A DNA stretch of 64,000 bases from positions 1-64,000 of the forward strand of contig NZ_JBICTU010000003.1 of NCBI RefSeq assembly GCF_043197795.1. The letters run 5' to 3'. Position 1 is the stretch's first letter; each line of letters begins with the position of its first letter. The stretch is from Sphaerisporangium sp040649355 (lineage in GTDB: Bacteria; Actinomycetota; Actinomycetes; Streptosporangiales; Streptosporangiaceae). Below the pieces are notes generated by a model. That model searched no databases. It saw only the letters and a list, made by a program, of their open reading frames with translations, and had not been told where the DNA came from. A program made the translations under genes and the position numbers. This document shows, piece by piece, positions 26,456 to 34,083 of this stretch.

Positions 26456-26875
26456 TCAGCCTACGAGCCTGAGTGTCCAGCGGCGGGAGGGGTGGGTGTC
26501 GCAGGTGAACTGGAGTGCCTCGACGTTGTTGGCGGTGCTGACTCCGCCTGCGATGGTGAGGCACTTGCCGGTCTGGACGTTTCTGATCTGGTAGAGGCCC
26601 GTCCCGGTGACGTCGGTGAGCCTCCAGCGGCGGGAGGGGTCGGTGTCGCAGGTGAACTGGAGGGCCGTGACGTTGTTGGCGGTGCTGACTCCGCCCGCGA
26701 TGGTGAGGCACTTGCCGGTCTGGACGTTTCTGATCTGGTAGAGGCCCGTCCCGGTGACGTCGGTGACCCTCCAGCGGCGGGAGGGGTGGGTGTCGCAGGT
26801 GAACTGGAGGGCCGTGACGTTGTTGGCGGTGCTGACTCCGCCTGCGATGGTGAGGCACTTGCCTGTTTGCACGTT
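26456..26875 (-). repeat. Three tandem 147-bp units encoding trefoil lobes
   Basis: On the minus strand units run 26875-26729, 26728-26582 and 26581-26456 (last one shortened by seven codons). The middle and flanking copies share long identical runs, far more than protein selection requires. Confidence 0.9.
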
Positions 26876-27034
26876 CGTGAGCATGAACGTGTTGGTCGGC
26901 CCGAGATTCGTGCGTGCCGCGGTTTTCGAGAGCGCTGCCGTATCCGCGCTGGCGGGGGAGGCGGCGGACACGCCCAGCGCGGCGACGGCGAAAGCGGCGG
27001 CGATGCTGAGCAGGGGGCGGATGGAACGGTCCAT
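26456..27034 (-). CDS. Secreted ricin-type beta-trefoil lectin
   Basis: A 192-residue exported protein. The signal peptide runs MDRSIRPLLSIAAAFAVAAL to about ASPASA. It is followed by three nearly identical 49-residue units, each with NVQTGKCLTIAGG, ALQFTCDT and RRWRVTDV, matching the QxW-type repeats of a beta-trefoil (ricin B/CBM13) with one Cys pair each. Three units make one complete trefoil, so this is a free-standing carbohydrate-binding protein without a catalytic domain. The ATG has GAGGAG six bases upstream; a longer frame upstream would add a second, unlikely start. The very even DNA repeats show recent homogenisation. Confidence 0.88.
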   Translation of the reverse strand: MDRSIRPLLSIAAAFAVAALGVSAASPASADTAALSKTAARTNLGPTNTFMLTNVQTGKCLTIAGGVSTANNVTALQFTCDTHPSRRWRVTDVTGTGLYQIRNVQTGKCLTIAGGVSTANNVTALQFTCDTDPSRRWRLTDVTGTGLYQIRNVQTGKCLTIAGGVSTANNVEALQFTCDTHPSRRWTLRLVG

Positions 27035-27564
27035 GTGATGCTCCTCGTGTCGCGCTGTTCCCGGTTCGTCCCGGACAGGCGGATTGGTATACGGCTTAGC
27101 GAGCGTGCCTGCAATGCCTACGGTCGCCGAGAACAGCGGAGCGCACATGAGTAGGCCCCTACTCAAGCGAGAAAAGGCCGATGCCGCTCCACACGTCGGT
27201 CCGACCGTACTCGGGCAGAGAGGGGTCCGGGCTCAAGCGCGAGTCCGTCGTTCGTCGGCCATGGAGAGTACGTGGTGATTGATCCGGCTCTGCGTTTACG
27301 CGAGTCGGACCTACCGGCGGCGGCTTACGGGGCCTGTCCACCATTCGGAAACCGGACCGGAGCGCCGCCACCGACTGGTGGGTCCGTTAAGTCGCCGCTA
27401 AGTCGCTGCGAAGTACCACTGGGCACTCTTCTGGAGAACCGAGAGATCAGCGGAAATGCCCGATTACCCGGATGGATCGGGCGGATCCCCGGCTGCTCGG
27501 GTCACAGGTCCCGGCCATCCCCGGACGACTCGTGTCCGGGAAGATTTCGACGGAGGAACATCCC
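27035..27564. other. Divergent intergenic region of 530 bp
   Basis: Separates the lectin gene (minus) from the secreted protein gene (plus) and must hold both promoters. Short open frames exist on both strands but none has a ribosome site or a coherent product, so I see no gene. The last 15 bases carry GGAGGAA for the plus-strand gene. Confidence 0.6.
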
Positions 27565-28191
27565 ATGAAGCTGTCCAGATCGGCTGCCGCAGGAGCGGCG
27601 GCACTCGCCGTCGCCGGCCTGGTCTGCACCGCGCCGTCCGCATCGGCCGCCGACACGCAGTGGCGGCACGCCTTCCAGGTCTCCCCCGGTGCGACCGTGA
27701 CGGCCACCCAGACGTGCCCCGCGGGCGCCCCCTATCTCGTGCGGACCGGATTCCGCGCGGAGTACGGCACCGGCGTGGCGGTGACGAAGCAGATCCGGCG
27801 GGACGCCGCCGCCGACGGCTGGGTGGTGACCGCGACGAACACCGGCACCGAGGAGGCGACGGTGACGGCCGCCTACAGCTGTTCGACGACCGCGACGACG
27901 TACCCGAGGTGGAACAACGCCTGGGTGAGGTCGACCGATACGAACCCGCTCAACACCTCGATCGGCTGCCCGTCGGGCTACCCGTACTTCGACACGGGTA
28001 CGGCCGTTCAGGGCGACACCAAGGTGTTCAACTACGTGACGCCCGACTTCGAAGCCGTGGCCGGCGTCCCTCACGTGACCCCGATCGGATTCCCGCAGAA
28101 GATCGAACTGACGTTCCGCAGCAGTTATCCGATCACGACCCACCCGTCTGTGATCGAGTGGATCAGGTTCGACTGGGTGTGCTCGAGGTAG
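27565..28191 (+). CDS. Small secreted protein of unknown function
   Basis: A 208-residue protein with a clean signal peptide (MKLSRSAAAGAAALAVAGLV, cleavage after SASA). The mature part has four Cys (QTCPAG, YSCSTT, IGCPSG, DWVCSR) and two similar halves, CPAGAPYL and CPSGYPYF each opening a strand-rich unit, which suggests an internal duplication held by two disulfides. No catalytic motif is recognised. GGAGGAA lies six bases before the ATG. The neighbouring gene is also a secreted lectin, but it is divergent and a link is only inferred. Confidence 0.75.
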   Translation: MKLSRSAAAGAAALAVAGLVCTAPSASAADTQWRHAFQVSPGATVTATQTCPAGAPYLVRTGFRAEYGTGVAVTKQIRRDAAADGWVVTATNTGTEEATVTAAYSCSTTATTYPRWNNAWVRSTDTNPLNTSIGCPSGYPYFDTGTAVQGDTKVFNYVTPDFEAVAGVPHVTPIGFPQKIELTFRSSYPITTHPSVIEWIRFDWVCSR

Positions 28192-28270
28192 CCGGGCTTG
28201 GCCGCCCGCCCGGCCGGCTTTCACCCTCCTATATGCCGACGGGAGGAGTGAACCCTATGCTGCTCTGGAC

Positions 28271-31200
28271 ATGGTGCGCTTGCGGGTTCTGGGGCGGTTC
28301 TCGGCCGAGGTGGCAGGGCGTCCGGTAGATCTGGGCCCACCGCTCCAGCGGGCGGTGATCGCGAGACTGGTGTGCGCCGGCGGGCACGTGGTCTCGACGG
28401 ACCGGTTCCTCGACGATCTGTGGCAGGGCCGGCCCCCGCCGAAGGCTCTGGGCGCGTTGCAGGTCTACGTATCCAACCTGCGCCGCGTCCTGGAGCCGGA
28501 CCGGGCACCGCGGACCCCGGCCACCGTACTGGTGAGCGCCCCGCCCGGATACCTGCTGCAGCTCGACACCGACGCCGTCGACGCGTGGCGGTTCCCCCGG
28601 CTCATGAACGCGGCGGTGGCCTTCCTCAACGACGGAGAGCCGGCCAAGGCGCTGCACACGGTCGACACCGCCCTGTCGCTCTGGAGAGGCCCCGCCTTCG
28701 CCGAGTTCGCCGACGAGGACTGGGCGGCTCCCGAGGCGTCCCGTCTGGCAGCGCTGAGGGTCATGGCGGTCGAGTACCGCGCGGAAGCGGGACTCGCGCT
28801 CGGCTGCCACGCGGTGATCGTGCCCGAGCTGGAACGGCATGTCGCGGCACACCCGCTGCGCGAGAACGCGGTGCGGCTTCTCGCGCTCGCCTACTACCGC
28901 TCGGGGCGGCAGGCCGAGGCCCTGGCGGCGCTGCGCACGACCCGGGCCATGCTCGCCGACGAGCTGGGAGTGGACCTCGGGCCCGCCTTGCGGGGTCTCG
29001 AAGTCGACATCCTCACGCACAGCGACGCCCTGGGCGTGCCGGAGGCCGGCTCTGCTCCTGCCCGCCTCGCCGCGCCACCGGCCGCGCCGCCGTCTCAGAT
29101 GATCGGCCGTACGGTGGAGCTCGGCCGCCTGGCGTCCGCCGCCGGGGAGGCCGAGCGCGGGCTCCGGGTGGCATGGCTCGGCGGAGATCCTGGAGCCGGC
29201 AAGAGCACGCTGGCCGACGCGCTGCTGCGGCGGCTCGGCGACGAGGGCTGGCAGGTCGCGGTCGGCCGGTGCCCGGAGACCCTCGGCGGGGTGCCACCCG
29301 CGTGGGCGTGGCGCGAGGTCCTCCGCAGCCTGTTCGTCGTACAACCCCCGTCCCGTGAGCTCGAAGCACGGCTCGAGCCCCTGTTGACGGCGGACTCTCC
29401 CCAGGTCGGCCAGTTCTGGCTGGCCCAGGCCGTGGGGGACTACCTGGAGACCGCGCCGGGACCGCTGCTGCTCGTGCTCGAGGATGTGCACCGCGCCGAT
29501 GACGCGACTCTCCAGCTGCTGCGTCACCTGGCTGCCAGGCTGGCGGACATCCCGGTGCTGGTGCTCCTCACGCATCGGCCCGCCGAAGCCAGCGACGACC
29601 TGGTCGCGGCCAGGGCCGCCCTGGCCGTCCAGGCCGCGGAGGACGTGACGCTGCAGGGCCTCGGCGAGGACGACGTCCACCGCCTGCTGCTGGAACGGTC
29701 CGGCATGGAGGTGGACGCCGACACCACCCGGACGGTCACCGAACGAACCGGCGGCAACCCCCTGTTCGTGGCCGAGACCGCCCGGCTGCTCGCCACCGAG
29801 GGAGCGTCGGCGGTTCACTCGCTGCCGCCCGGCGTCCGCGATCTCATCCGCAGGCGGATCGCCCGCCTCCCGGCGACCGCGCAGACCACCCTGCGTGACT
29901 CCGCCGTGATGGGCCGGGACGCCGACGTCGACGTGCTGGTGGCCGTCCAGGACGCCGACGAGGAGACCGTGCTGGCGGGCCTGGAGGCAGGCGTGCTCGC
30001 CGGGCTGCTCACCGAGCCGAGCCCCGGCCGGGTCCGCTTCACGCACGTCCTGGTCCGCGAGACCCTCTACGAGGACATCTCCCGGCTGCGTCGCACCCGG
30101 CTGCACGCGCGCGTCCTCGCCGCGCTGGAGCGGGTGCGGCCGGGCGACGTCGGCGCGCTCGGCTACCACGCGCTGGCCGCCGCCACGGCGGCCACGGCAG
30201 GTGCGGCCGCCGAGTACGCGGGAAGAGCGGCGGCCCAGGCGTCCGGCGTCTACGCCCACCGGGAGGCGGTGACCCTGCTGGAGGGCGCCCTTGACGCCCT
30301 CGACCTCGGAACCGAGCCCGTGGACGACATCCGGCTGGATCTGCTGTGCCGTCTGGTCTCCGCGCGGGCGAGCGCGGGCGACCTGATGCGGGCGGCGACC
30401 GACCGCCGGCAGGCGCTGGCCGTCGCCCGCAGGCTCGGCGACCCCGCCGCGATCGCCCGCGCCGCGGTGGCCAACGACGCGCCCGCCATCTGGATCTCGC
30501 AGACCGACCTCACCGGGGACGCCGACCTGGTGGACGCGATCCGGAGCTGCCTGCCCGCCGCGACGGGCGAGCTACGGTGCCGGCTGCTGGCCGCCCTGGC
30601 CCAGGAGTCGGTGGGCCATGACGACGAGCTCACAGAGAGCGCGAGCGCCGAAGCCGTCGAGATCGCCCGTGCCGTCGGCGACCCCCGGTTGCTGTGCCTG
30701 GCGCTCAACGCGCGCTACTGGGTGGCGTTCGTGCCCGGCCACCCAGACGAACTGGAGGAACTCGGGCAGGAGCTGCTGGCGGTCTCCGCCCGCGGCGGCC
30801 TGCTCGGCTACCAGACGCTCGGGCACTACGCTCTGTGCAATGTCGCGCTCGGCCGCAACGACTGGGCCTCGGCCCAGCGGCACGCCGGACGGGCGGTGGA
30901 ATACTCCACGAGCGGCCAGCTCGGCCTCGCCCTGGTGGCCATCGCGCACCTCGACGCCCTCCGCCTCCTGCTGGACGGCGAGTTCGAGCGGGCCGAGGCG
31001 GCCTACACGGCCCTTGCCGACCGGATGGGCGAGGCCGGAGGATCGAACGCCGCCATCTACGGCGGCATGAGCAGATTCGCGGCACGCCTCGCGTGCGGCC
31101 GGGCCCACGAGTCGGTGGCCGAGTTCGCCGCCACGCACCATCGCGTGCCAGGGGCGATCGACGAGTTCTACGTCAGCGCGCTGGTCGCCGCCGGGCGCCT

Positions 31201-31549
31201 GGACGACGCCCGGTCCGCCTGGCCGGCGCACCGCGCACCAAGACGGGACATCTTCCTGCGGATCAACCTGGCGCTCCGCGCGGGCAACGCGATGGCCCTG
31301 GCGTGCCGCGAGGTGGCCGAGGAGTGCTACCGCCTGCTCCTGCCGGCCGAGGGAGAGATGATCGGCCTGCAGACCGTCTCGATGACGCTCGGCCCGGCCG
31401 GCCTCACCCTCGGGCGGCTGGCCGAGTTCCTGGGCGACCCCGCCCGGGCCGCGGACCACTACGCCACGGCCGCCGACGTCGCGAGGCGGCTCGGCTCACC
31501 ACACTGGCAGGACCAGGCCGGCCAGGCACTCGCCGCGGTCCGGCCCTGA
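28271..31549 (+). CDS. AfsR/SARP-type transcriptional regulator with AAA ATPase and TPR region
   Basis: A 1092-residue regulator. The N-terminus is an OmpR-like winged helix plus bacterial transcriptional activation domain (VRLRVLGRFSAEVAGRPVDL, LQVYVSNLRRVLEP, and the closing ELGVDLGPALRGLE near 245). An AAA/STAND ATPase follows with Walker A LGGDPGAGKSTLAD (about 300) and LLLVLEDVHRADD as Walker B. The remaining 500 residues are helical TPR-like repeats. Proteins of this make usually activate a biosynthetic or secretion cluster in response to a ligand. Adjacent genes do not form an obvious pathway, so its target is uncertain; the lectin, peptide operon and downstream orphan are all candidates. 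Confidence 0.85.
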   Translation: MVRLRVLGRFSAEVAGRPVDLGPPLQRAVIARLVCAGGHVVSTDRFLDDLWQGRPPPKALGALQVYVSNLRRVLEPDRAPRTPATVLVSAPPGYLLQLDTDAVDAWRFPRLMNAAVAFLNDGEPAKALHTVDTALSLWRGPAFAEFADEDWAAPEASRLAALRVMAVEYRAEAGLALGCHAVIVPELERHVAAHPLRENAVRLLALAYYRSGRQAEALAALRTTRAMLADELGVDLGPALRGLEVDILTHSDALGVPEAGSAPARLAAPPAAPPSQMIGRTVELGRLASAAGEAERGLRVAWLGGDPGAGKSTLADALLRRLGDEGWQVAVGRCPETLGGVPPAWAWREVLRSLFVVQPPSRELEARLEPLLTADSPQVGQFWLAQAVGDYLETAPGPLLLVLEDVHRADDATLQLLRHLAARLADIPVLVLLTHRPAEASDDLVAARAALAVQAAEDVTLQGLGEDDVHRLLLERSGMEVDADTTRTVTERTGGNPLFVAETARLLATEGASAVHSLPPGVRDLIRRRIARLPATAQTTLRDSAVMGRDADVDVLVAVQDADEETVLAGLEAGVLAGLLTEPSPGRVRFTHVLVRETLYEDISRLRRTRLHARVLAALERVRPGDVGALGYHALAAATAATAGAAAEYAGRAAAQASGVYAHREAVTLLEGALDALDLGTEPVDDIRLDLLCRLVSARASAGDLMRAATDRRQALAVARRLGDPAAIARAAVANDAPAIWISQTDLTGDADLVDAIRSCLPAATGELRCRLLAALAQESVGHDDELTESASAEAVEIARAVGDPRLLCLALNARYWVAFVPGHPDELEELGQELLAVSARGGLLGYQTLGHYALCNVALGRNDWASAQRHAGRAVEYSTSGQLGLALVAIAHLDALRLLLDGEFERAEAAYTALADRMGEAGGSNAAIYGGMSRFAARLACGRAHESVAEFAATHHRVPGAIDEFYVSALVAAGRLDDARSAWPAHRAPRRDIFLRINLALRAGNAMALACREVAEECYRLLLPAEGEMIGLQTVSMTLGPAGLTLGRLAEFLGDPARAADHYATAADVARRLGSPHWQDQAGQALAAVRP

Positions 31550-31593
31550 CGGCGGGCACAGGCGTGGTTCGATCGTGCGAGGCCGGTGCCGGG

Positions 31594-32175
31594 TCAGCCG
31601 GGGGTCTGGGCGGTTTCCAGTTTGTGGATGATCGGGGTGAGGAGGGCGTTGAGCTCTCGGGCCAGGGCGGCGACCGCCAGGCGTGCGGTGTCCGGGAGGG
31701 CCTCTGAAGGTCCGTCGGGGGCGGGTGGCAGCGCGTCGAGGGGGATGGGCGCGTCGATGAGCAGGGTGCTCCGCAGGAAGGGGATGCGGGTGAGGTCCTG
31801 GTCAGTGGGCTCCAGGTACTGGCCGAAGGACTGCGGCCACTCGCGCCAGCCGCGGTCGCGCCACCATTCGCGGGAGGCGGTGAGCTGGGCGGGCAGCGGT
31901 GACACCAGCAGGACGTGGGCGGTCAGCGTGCCGTCCCAGGGATTGCGGTCGCAGGCGGCGGACAGGACGCGCCGGTGCCGGCGCACGTACGGCGGAGAGG
32001 GCGTGATGGCGAGCCGCCAGGCGGCGCAGGCGAAGGTGACCGGCGCGATGTCGCCCCACGAGCCCTCGAACGCCGCGACGTTGCGCCGTACGTGCTCGGC
32101 GTAGTGGCTCGACCCGTCGGCCGCGAGCTCACGATCGTGGCCGTGGTCGATCCAGAAGGCATCGTGCTCGCCCAT
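31594..32175 (-). CDS. Protein of unknown function
   Basis: A 193-residue soluble protein with GAGAGGAA just upstream of the ATG, so it is probably real. It is Trp-rich in the middle (REWWRDRGWREWPQSFGQYL) and ends in a helix (LAVAALARELNALLTPIIHK). No known motif or membrane segment is visible. It converges on the AfsR-like gene (44-base gap) and diverges from the nuclease-pseudokinase operon. Confidence 0.6.
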   Translation of the reverse strand: MGEHDAFWIDHGHDRELAADGSSHYAEHVRRNVAAFEGSWGDIAPVTFACAAWRLAITPSPPYVRRHRRVLSAACDRNPWDGTLTAHVLLVSPLPAQLTASREWWRDRGWREWPQSFGQYLEPTDQDLTRIPFLRSTLLIDAPIPLDALPPAPDGPSEALPDTARLAVAALARELNALLTPIIHKLETAQTPG

Positions 32176-32652
32176 GCGTTCCTCTCCCCGACGTGGTTCC
32201 GCCGCCAGTCAACGCGACATCGCCGTCCCGCGCGCGGGGTCTCTCCCAGAGCCGACAGGATGTGCCCTCTTGGGCTGTCATGTCGCGCGCCGTCCCGTTA
32301 CCGGTCAGTGCCCGCACGCGATCCGGTCCCGTGTGGCCTTTTCGGCGGAGAACCTGAAATCTCGGTTCGATCAATCGTTTCTCCTCGACGGCCGCGTTGA
32401 TGTACAACGGTCTGGCAGAACGGATCAGCCTGGCGAGGGGTTTCCGGGTTCAGAGGTCGAGTGGCTCGCGAACGCGGCGTGTGCGCTTCGCAGTGATATA
32501 TCGGGTAAAAGCGTGCTGCGTGCGGCCCATGGCTTTATCCCCTCCCCATTCAAGGGCGTCCGGAATCAGTGTTTATGGATCACCCTCTTAGGGTGAACCC
32601 GCGGTGGCGGGGGCGAGTGGAGGCCAGGGTCTCCGGCGCGGGAGTGTGGTGT
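32176..32652. other. Divergent intergenic region upstream of the nuclease/helicase operon
   Basis: No gene with good support. It contains AT-richer patches (for example GTGATATATCGGGTAAAA near 32495) likely to hold promoters for both flanking genes, and the palindrome at 32580-32596. A longer start for the plus-strand gene at 32575 would fall within this region. Confidence 0.55.
32580..32596. promoter_or_regulatory. Palindrome, candidate operator of the nuclease-pseudokinase operon
   Basis: TCACCCT-CTT-AGGGTGA: perfect 7-base arms and a 3-base centre, 57 bases ahead of the chosen GTG start. It may bind a repressor, or form a small RNA stem. Confidence 0.4.
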
Positions 32653-34083
32653 GTGACCGGCGGTGGCTTCGGGGTGGGCGAGCATCCGATCGACTTCCTG
32701 GCGCACCATCAGCGCAGGGGAGAGGCGGGGGCGCCGGAGGACTTCGAGCAGATGCTCGGGTTGCTCGTCTCGGCGGTGACCGGGCAGGAGGCCACCCTGG
32801 TCCGGGCGAATCCCGGCGACTGGGGCATCGATGTGCTCGTCGGAGACCTGAACGGCGGCATCTCGATCTGGCAGTGCAAGTACTTCGTCAAGGGCTTCGG
32901 GGAGTCCCAGAAGAAGCAGGTGAGAGAGTCCTTCGACTCGGCGATGCGGTCGGCGGGAAAGGAGGGCCACACCGTGGAGCGGTGGGTGCTGTGCGTTCCG
33001 TGCGGCATGGACGCTCCGACCCTGAAGTGGTGGCACGGCTGGCGGTCGCGTCAGCAGGCGGCCCACCGCGTCACGATCGAACTCTGGGACGAGAACGTGT
33101 TGCGCCGCCACCTCGGCCGCCCCGAGGCCGCGGTCGTCCGGCGTGCCTACTACGACCTGTACCGGCCCGTGGAATTGGACGACTCGCCGCCGGTTCCCCT
33201 CGCGACTCCGGTCCCGTCGGCAGGGGACGCCGACTGGCGTGGCGGTGAGGAGCTCCGCTTCGGCGGCGACTGCTTTCTCCTGCACGACGAGCCTACCCAG
33301 AAGTTCAGCCCGGACCGGTCATGGGTCGGGCGGGAGGCGGTGGCCGATCGGATCGAGCCGGTTTCCGCCCGGGTACGGTTACGCCAAATCGCGATATTTC
33401 GGGGTACGTCCGGTGCGCGGGCTGCCAAGGAGGCCTTACGCGCTCAGGCCGAACTGCTCACCACCATGTCAGGCGCACACCGGCTGCCCCGGCTGCTCGC
33501 CGTCCATGAGAGCCCGCAAGCCATCACGACGGCCTCCGAGCTACCGGCCGGTCCGACCTGGCGCGAGGCGTTCGGCCCGGGCGCCGTACCGCTCGATCGC
33601 CTCACCGTCGCCGCGGTCCTGGCCGCGGCCGCGCGGCTGTGTGAGCCGCTGGCCGAGCTCCATCGGCGCGGTCACAGCCACCGCGTGCTCGGTCCCGATG
33701 CGATCGTCATGGCCGGACGGTCCTACGAGCCGGCACTCAGGGACATCGGGCTGGCGGCCTGGCCGCCGCTGCCGGGCGAGGGGCCCGACGGGTACCGCGC
33801 TCCCGAGCAGGTGCGCGTGGGCCCGCACGTTCCGGCCCCGGGCAGCCACACCGACGTCTACCAGCTCGCCGCGATCGTCTATCACACCGTGACCGGGTAC
33901 CCGCCCGCGCCGGGCGGCTCCCCACCGGTACGCGCGACCGTGCGCGGGTTCCCGTCCTCGCTCGACGACCTGCTCGCACGCGCCCTCGACCCGGATCCCC
34001 GGCGTCGCCCCGAGCGGATACGCGGCCTCGGCACGGCTCTGTCGCGAGCGCGGCGGGAGCTTTCCCAGGGAGGGCTCGCGTGA
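32653..34083 (+). CDS. Mrr-like nuclease domain fused to a pseudokinase
   Basis: A 476-residue fusion. Residues about 25-160 are a PD-(D/E)xK restriction-endonuclease-like domain: EDFEQMLG, then NPGDWGIDVLVGD (metal-binding Asp) and ISIWQCKYF (QxK). Residues about 230-470 follow a protein kinase layout, but key residues are changed: the beta-3 Lys is replaced (IAIFRG), HRDLKPxN reads HRVLGPDA, and only DIG, YRAPEQ and DVYQLAAIVYHTVTG keep the pattern. It is therefore a likely pseudokinase, perhaps a sensor. The GTG at 32653 has GGAG nine bases upstream; GTG 32569 or ATG 32575 are longer options. Its stop overlaps the helicase start (GTGA). Role inferred: antiviral effector. Confidence 0.78.
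   Translation: MTGGGFGVGEHPIDFLAHHQRRGEAGAPEDFEQMLGLLVSAVTGQEATLVRANPGDWGIDVLVGDLNGGISIWQCKYFVKGFGESQKKQVRESFDSAMRSAGKEGHTVERWVLCVPCGMDAPTLKWWHGWRSRQQAAHRVTIELWDENVLRRHLGRPEAAVVRRAYYDLYRPVELDDSPPVPLATPVPSAGDADWRGGEELRFGGDCFLLHDEPTQKFSPDRSWVGREAVADRIEPVSARVRLRQIAIFRGTSGARAAKEALRAQAELLTTMSGAHRLPRLLAVHESPQAITTASELPAGPTWREAFGPGAVPLDRLTVAAVLAAAARLCEPLAELHRRGHSHRVLGPDAIVMAGRSYEPALRDIGLAAWPPLPGEGPDGYRAPEQVRVGPHVPAPGSHTDVYQLAAIVYHTVTGYPPAPGGSPPVRATVRGFPSSLDDLLARALDPDPRRRPERIRGLGTALSRARRELSQGGLA

Noticed and set aside
27272..27568. Small plus-strand gene between lectin and secreted protein
   Set aside because: No ribosome site, odd composition, and overlaps the start of the secreted protein gene.
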